Source of the DNA: Casuarius casuarius
Taxonomy: Eukaryota; Chordata; Aves; Casuariiformes; Casuariidae
NCBI GenBank assembly: GCA_003342895.1
Contig: PTFA01000050.1
Location: 4,941,723-5,005,722 of the forward strand
Length of the DNA: 64,000 bases
Reading direction: 5' to 3'
Part shown: piece by piece, positions 62,179 to 64,000 of the stretch
Layout of the letters: every line of letters begins with the position of its first letter
Position numbering within the stretch: the stretch's first letter is position 1
Made by a program: the position numbers and the translations under genes
Notes under the pieces: generated by a model
Told to the model about the DNA's origin: nothing
The model's input: only the letters and a program-made list of their open reading frames with translations
The model's database searches: none

Positions 62179-64000
62179 TGTGGTCCTCAGCCTTCACTTG
62201 ATGTTTTCTCAGCTTGTACTGATATCGAGGTTGGGGAAAAGCCATCACTCTGCACTGTTCTTGTGTGGCACTTAACACAAGGAGCCAGTGCCCTGCCAGG
62301 AGGAACAGTGGGTTTCCCCCTCGTCCTTCACTGCAGTACCAAAGCAACAGAAAAACTTGTAATGAAAATCTTGATCTGTCTTGGTCCAGCTGTTCAATAA
62401 TACATAAATATTCATAAGTGACGTGATGCACTTCCTACAATAAAAGAAACACGTATTAGATGTTGTTTCTTGGTATAACATATTTCGCAACAGATGTATA
62501 TCAGATCTGGACATGTTAATGTTTCATTATTATCTACAAGAATGGATAGATACTACGCTTCAAATAACAGGTGAAAGAAATAGATCACCAGAATAATGGG
62601 GTAGAGTGAAATACAGGAAAGTTGACACTGGGAGTTCCTTTTCAGGTATGTATATTTGTTAAAATTATTTTTTTCTTAATTTGTCCATGTAGCTTTAAAA
62701 GTTTGGAAATACATTGTTAAGAGATTATCTTTAAAACAATGTTATATAAAAATGTATCTGTGCATTAAAATAGTCTCAGTTTTGACACAGAAAAGAAGAA
62801 AATGTCATATTCACTATATTCCTAATATCAGCTGCTGCTTAGAATAGATATATTTAAAAGTTTATTCCTCTTCTAATGGTTACTGACACCAGTGCTCTTC
62901 CCCATGTTGCATATAGTGGAAAACCTCTGAATTTTATTTTCTTTTTGGCAGAGGAATAAATTTAGGATGTGCCCTCACTCTCCCAGTATCTGAGTATAGC
63001 ATTTTTGCTAAACTCTATCAATAAGGGATCTGTTGTGTGAGGAACAGCAATGAACAATTTACCTCAGTTTTTCTTTTGCAGTAGAACTATTAAATGAGTA
63101 TAGCATAGTATAGTTTCTTTGCTATCCCATTTTTAAAAGAACAGATGAAAGAATAAAACTTGATTGGATGTGTTATCACAAGCATTGTATCCCATCCCAT
63201 TAGTGTGCAATACGCAGGGCTACATAATAACCAAAAGTCTGCAATCATAGTTCAAGAGCCTTTTCAAAGGTATGATGCAGGGATGGCAAAGCAATACTCA
63301 GTTTTCCACTTGTCCGTAAGAAGGGCCTGTGAATCCAGGCTCTGGAGTAAGAAATAGAAAATTTCTATTTACAGCTCTGTCATTAACCAACTGTGTTTCA
63401 TCTTTAGCCATATGGTTGGTAATTAGAATAACAGATGAAGTACAATAAAGGTGTTCCTATTAAAATGGACAAGTTTGTAGCTCTTGTGCAGGTAAAATTA
63501 CTCCTGTAGTTCAGTACTTAGGTAAACAATCTCTTAATTATGTTTGGGTCTAATACGGTCAGCAGTCTCACTTTGATAGCTATGCAGAGTTTTGTAGGTT
63601 ATTCCAGTTAGGAAAAAAAATTATGATGAATTTGGTCATCACTAATAACATCGGTGAATTTATATCATACAAGAGAAGGAATTAAACACAATTACACAAT
63701 ACTTAAATACACAAATGGAAGAAATATGGAAGGAAGAAATAGAAATGAGAAGAGTTTTGGAAAATGCAGCCTTTGAGGGAAGCTTGAGGAAATTAGATTC
63801 TTTTGCCCTAGAAATACGAAGGCTAAGGGAGATCAAGCGAAGGAGCTATGACAAGATCTTAAGCCAAAAAACAGTGAAAGTATATATCATTCAAAGTGAA
63901 CCTAATTGATATCTACATGATAGCATACATCTGTGGCTTGGGTATGCTTAATTGTCTCTTTCCCTATCCATACAAAGAGCTTTTTTATGCAAAAGAACTC
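62179..64000. other. Intergenic, no recognisable gene
   Basis: AT-rich sequence without recognisable features. A 64-codon open frame at 63715-63909 on the plus strand is rich in Glu, Arg and Lys (begins MEEIWKEEIEMRR). Like the preceding entry, it lies in purine-rich DNA and has no supporting evidence. Confidence 0.45.

Overview
The window looks like a piece of a vertebrate nuclear genome, most probably avian. The only gene I can identify with certainty is UQCRFS1, the Rieske iron-sulfur subunit of mitochondrial complex III. It lies on the minus strand in two exons (coding parts 8162-7952 and 4892-4282). The predicted 273-residue protein is closer, as I remember the sequences, to chicken UQCRFS1 than to mammalian versions. 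This matches the low density of recognisable interspersed repeats. The species cannot be fixed from the sequence alone.

Layout. Positions 1-4097 are the flank beyond the UQCRFS1 poly(A) signal and hold no recognisable gene. Positions 4098-8162 carry UQCRFS1: a short 3' UTR with a 17-bp tandem repeat, exon 2, a 3.06-kb intron and exon 1. A CpG island at about 7740-8370 covers exon 1 and the promoter. It contains a palindromic CRE, a CACGTG E-box and a YY1-type motif that coincides with the start codon. From about 8.4 kb to the end (over 55 kb) the sequence is AT-rich and largely featureless, like a gene desert. Recognisable structure there is limited to homopolymer and dinucleotide repeats, several short tandem duplications, a 240-bp duplication flanking an assembly gap (14194-14688), a very small CpG-dense patch at 31644-31820 carrying a CTCF-like motif, and one unusually long minus-strand open frame (61540-62178) in a purine-rich stretch.

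I looked for a second spliced gene on the plus strand, which would be divergent from UQCRFS1. Several open stretches lie between good splice acceptors and donors (for example 15166-15287, 29567-29702 and 60172-60312). I recognise no protein family in them. By my own estimate, such acceptor-open-donor combinations should occur by chance many times in 55 kb of AT-rich DNA. They are recorded as low-confidence candidates only.

I found no tRNA, rRNA, CRISPR or bacterial-type features and no clearly recognisable CR1 or endogenous retroviral copy. Sequence quality is imperfect: there are single Ns at 13972 and 24716 and a 16-N gap at 14436-14451.
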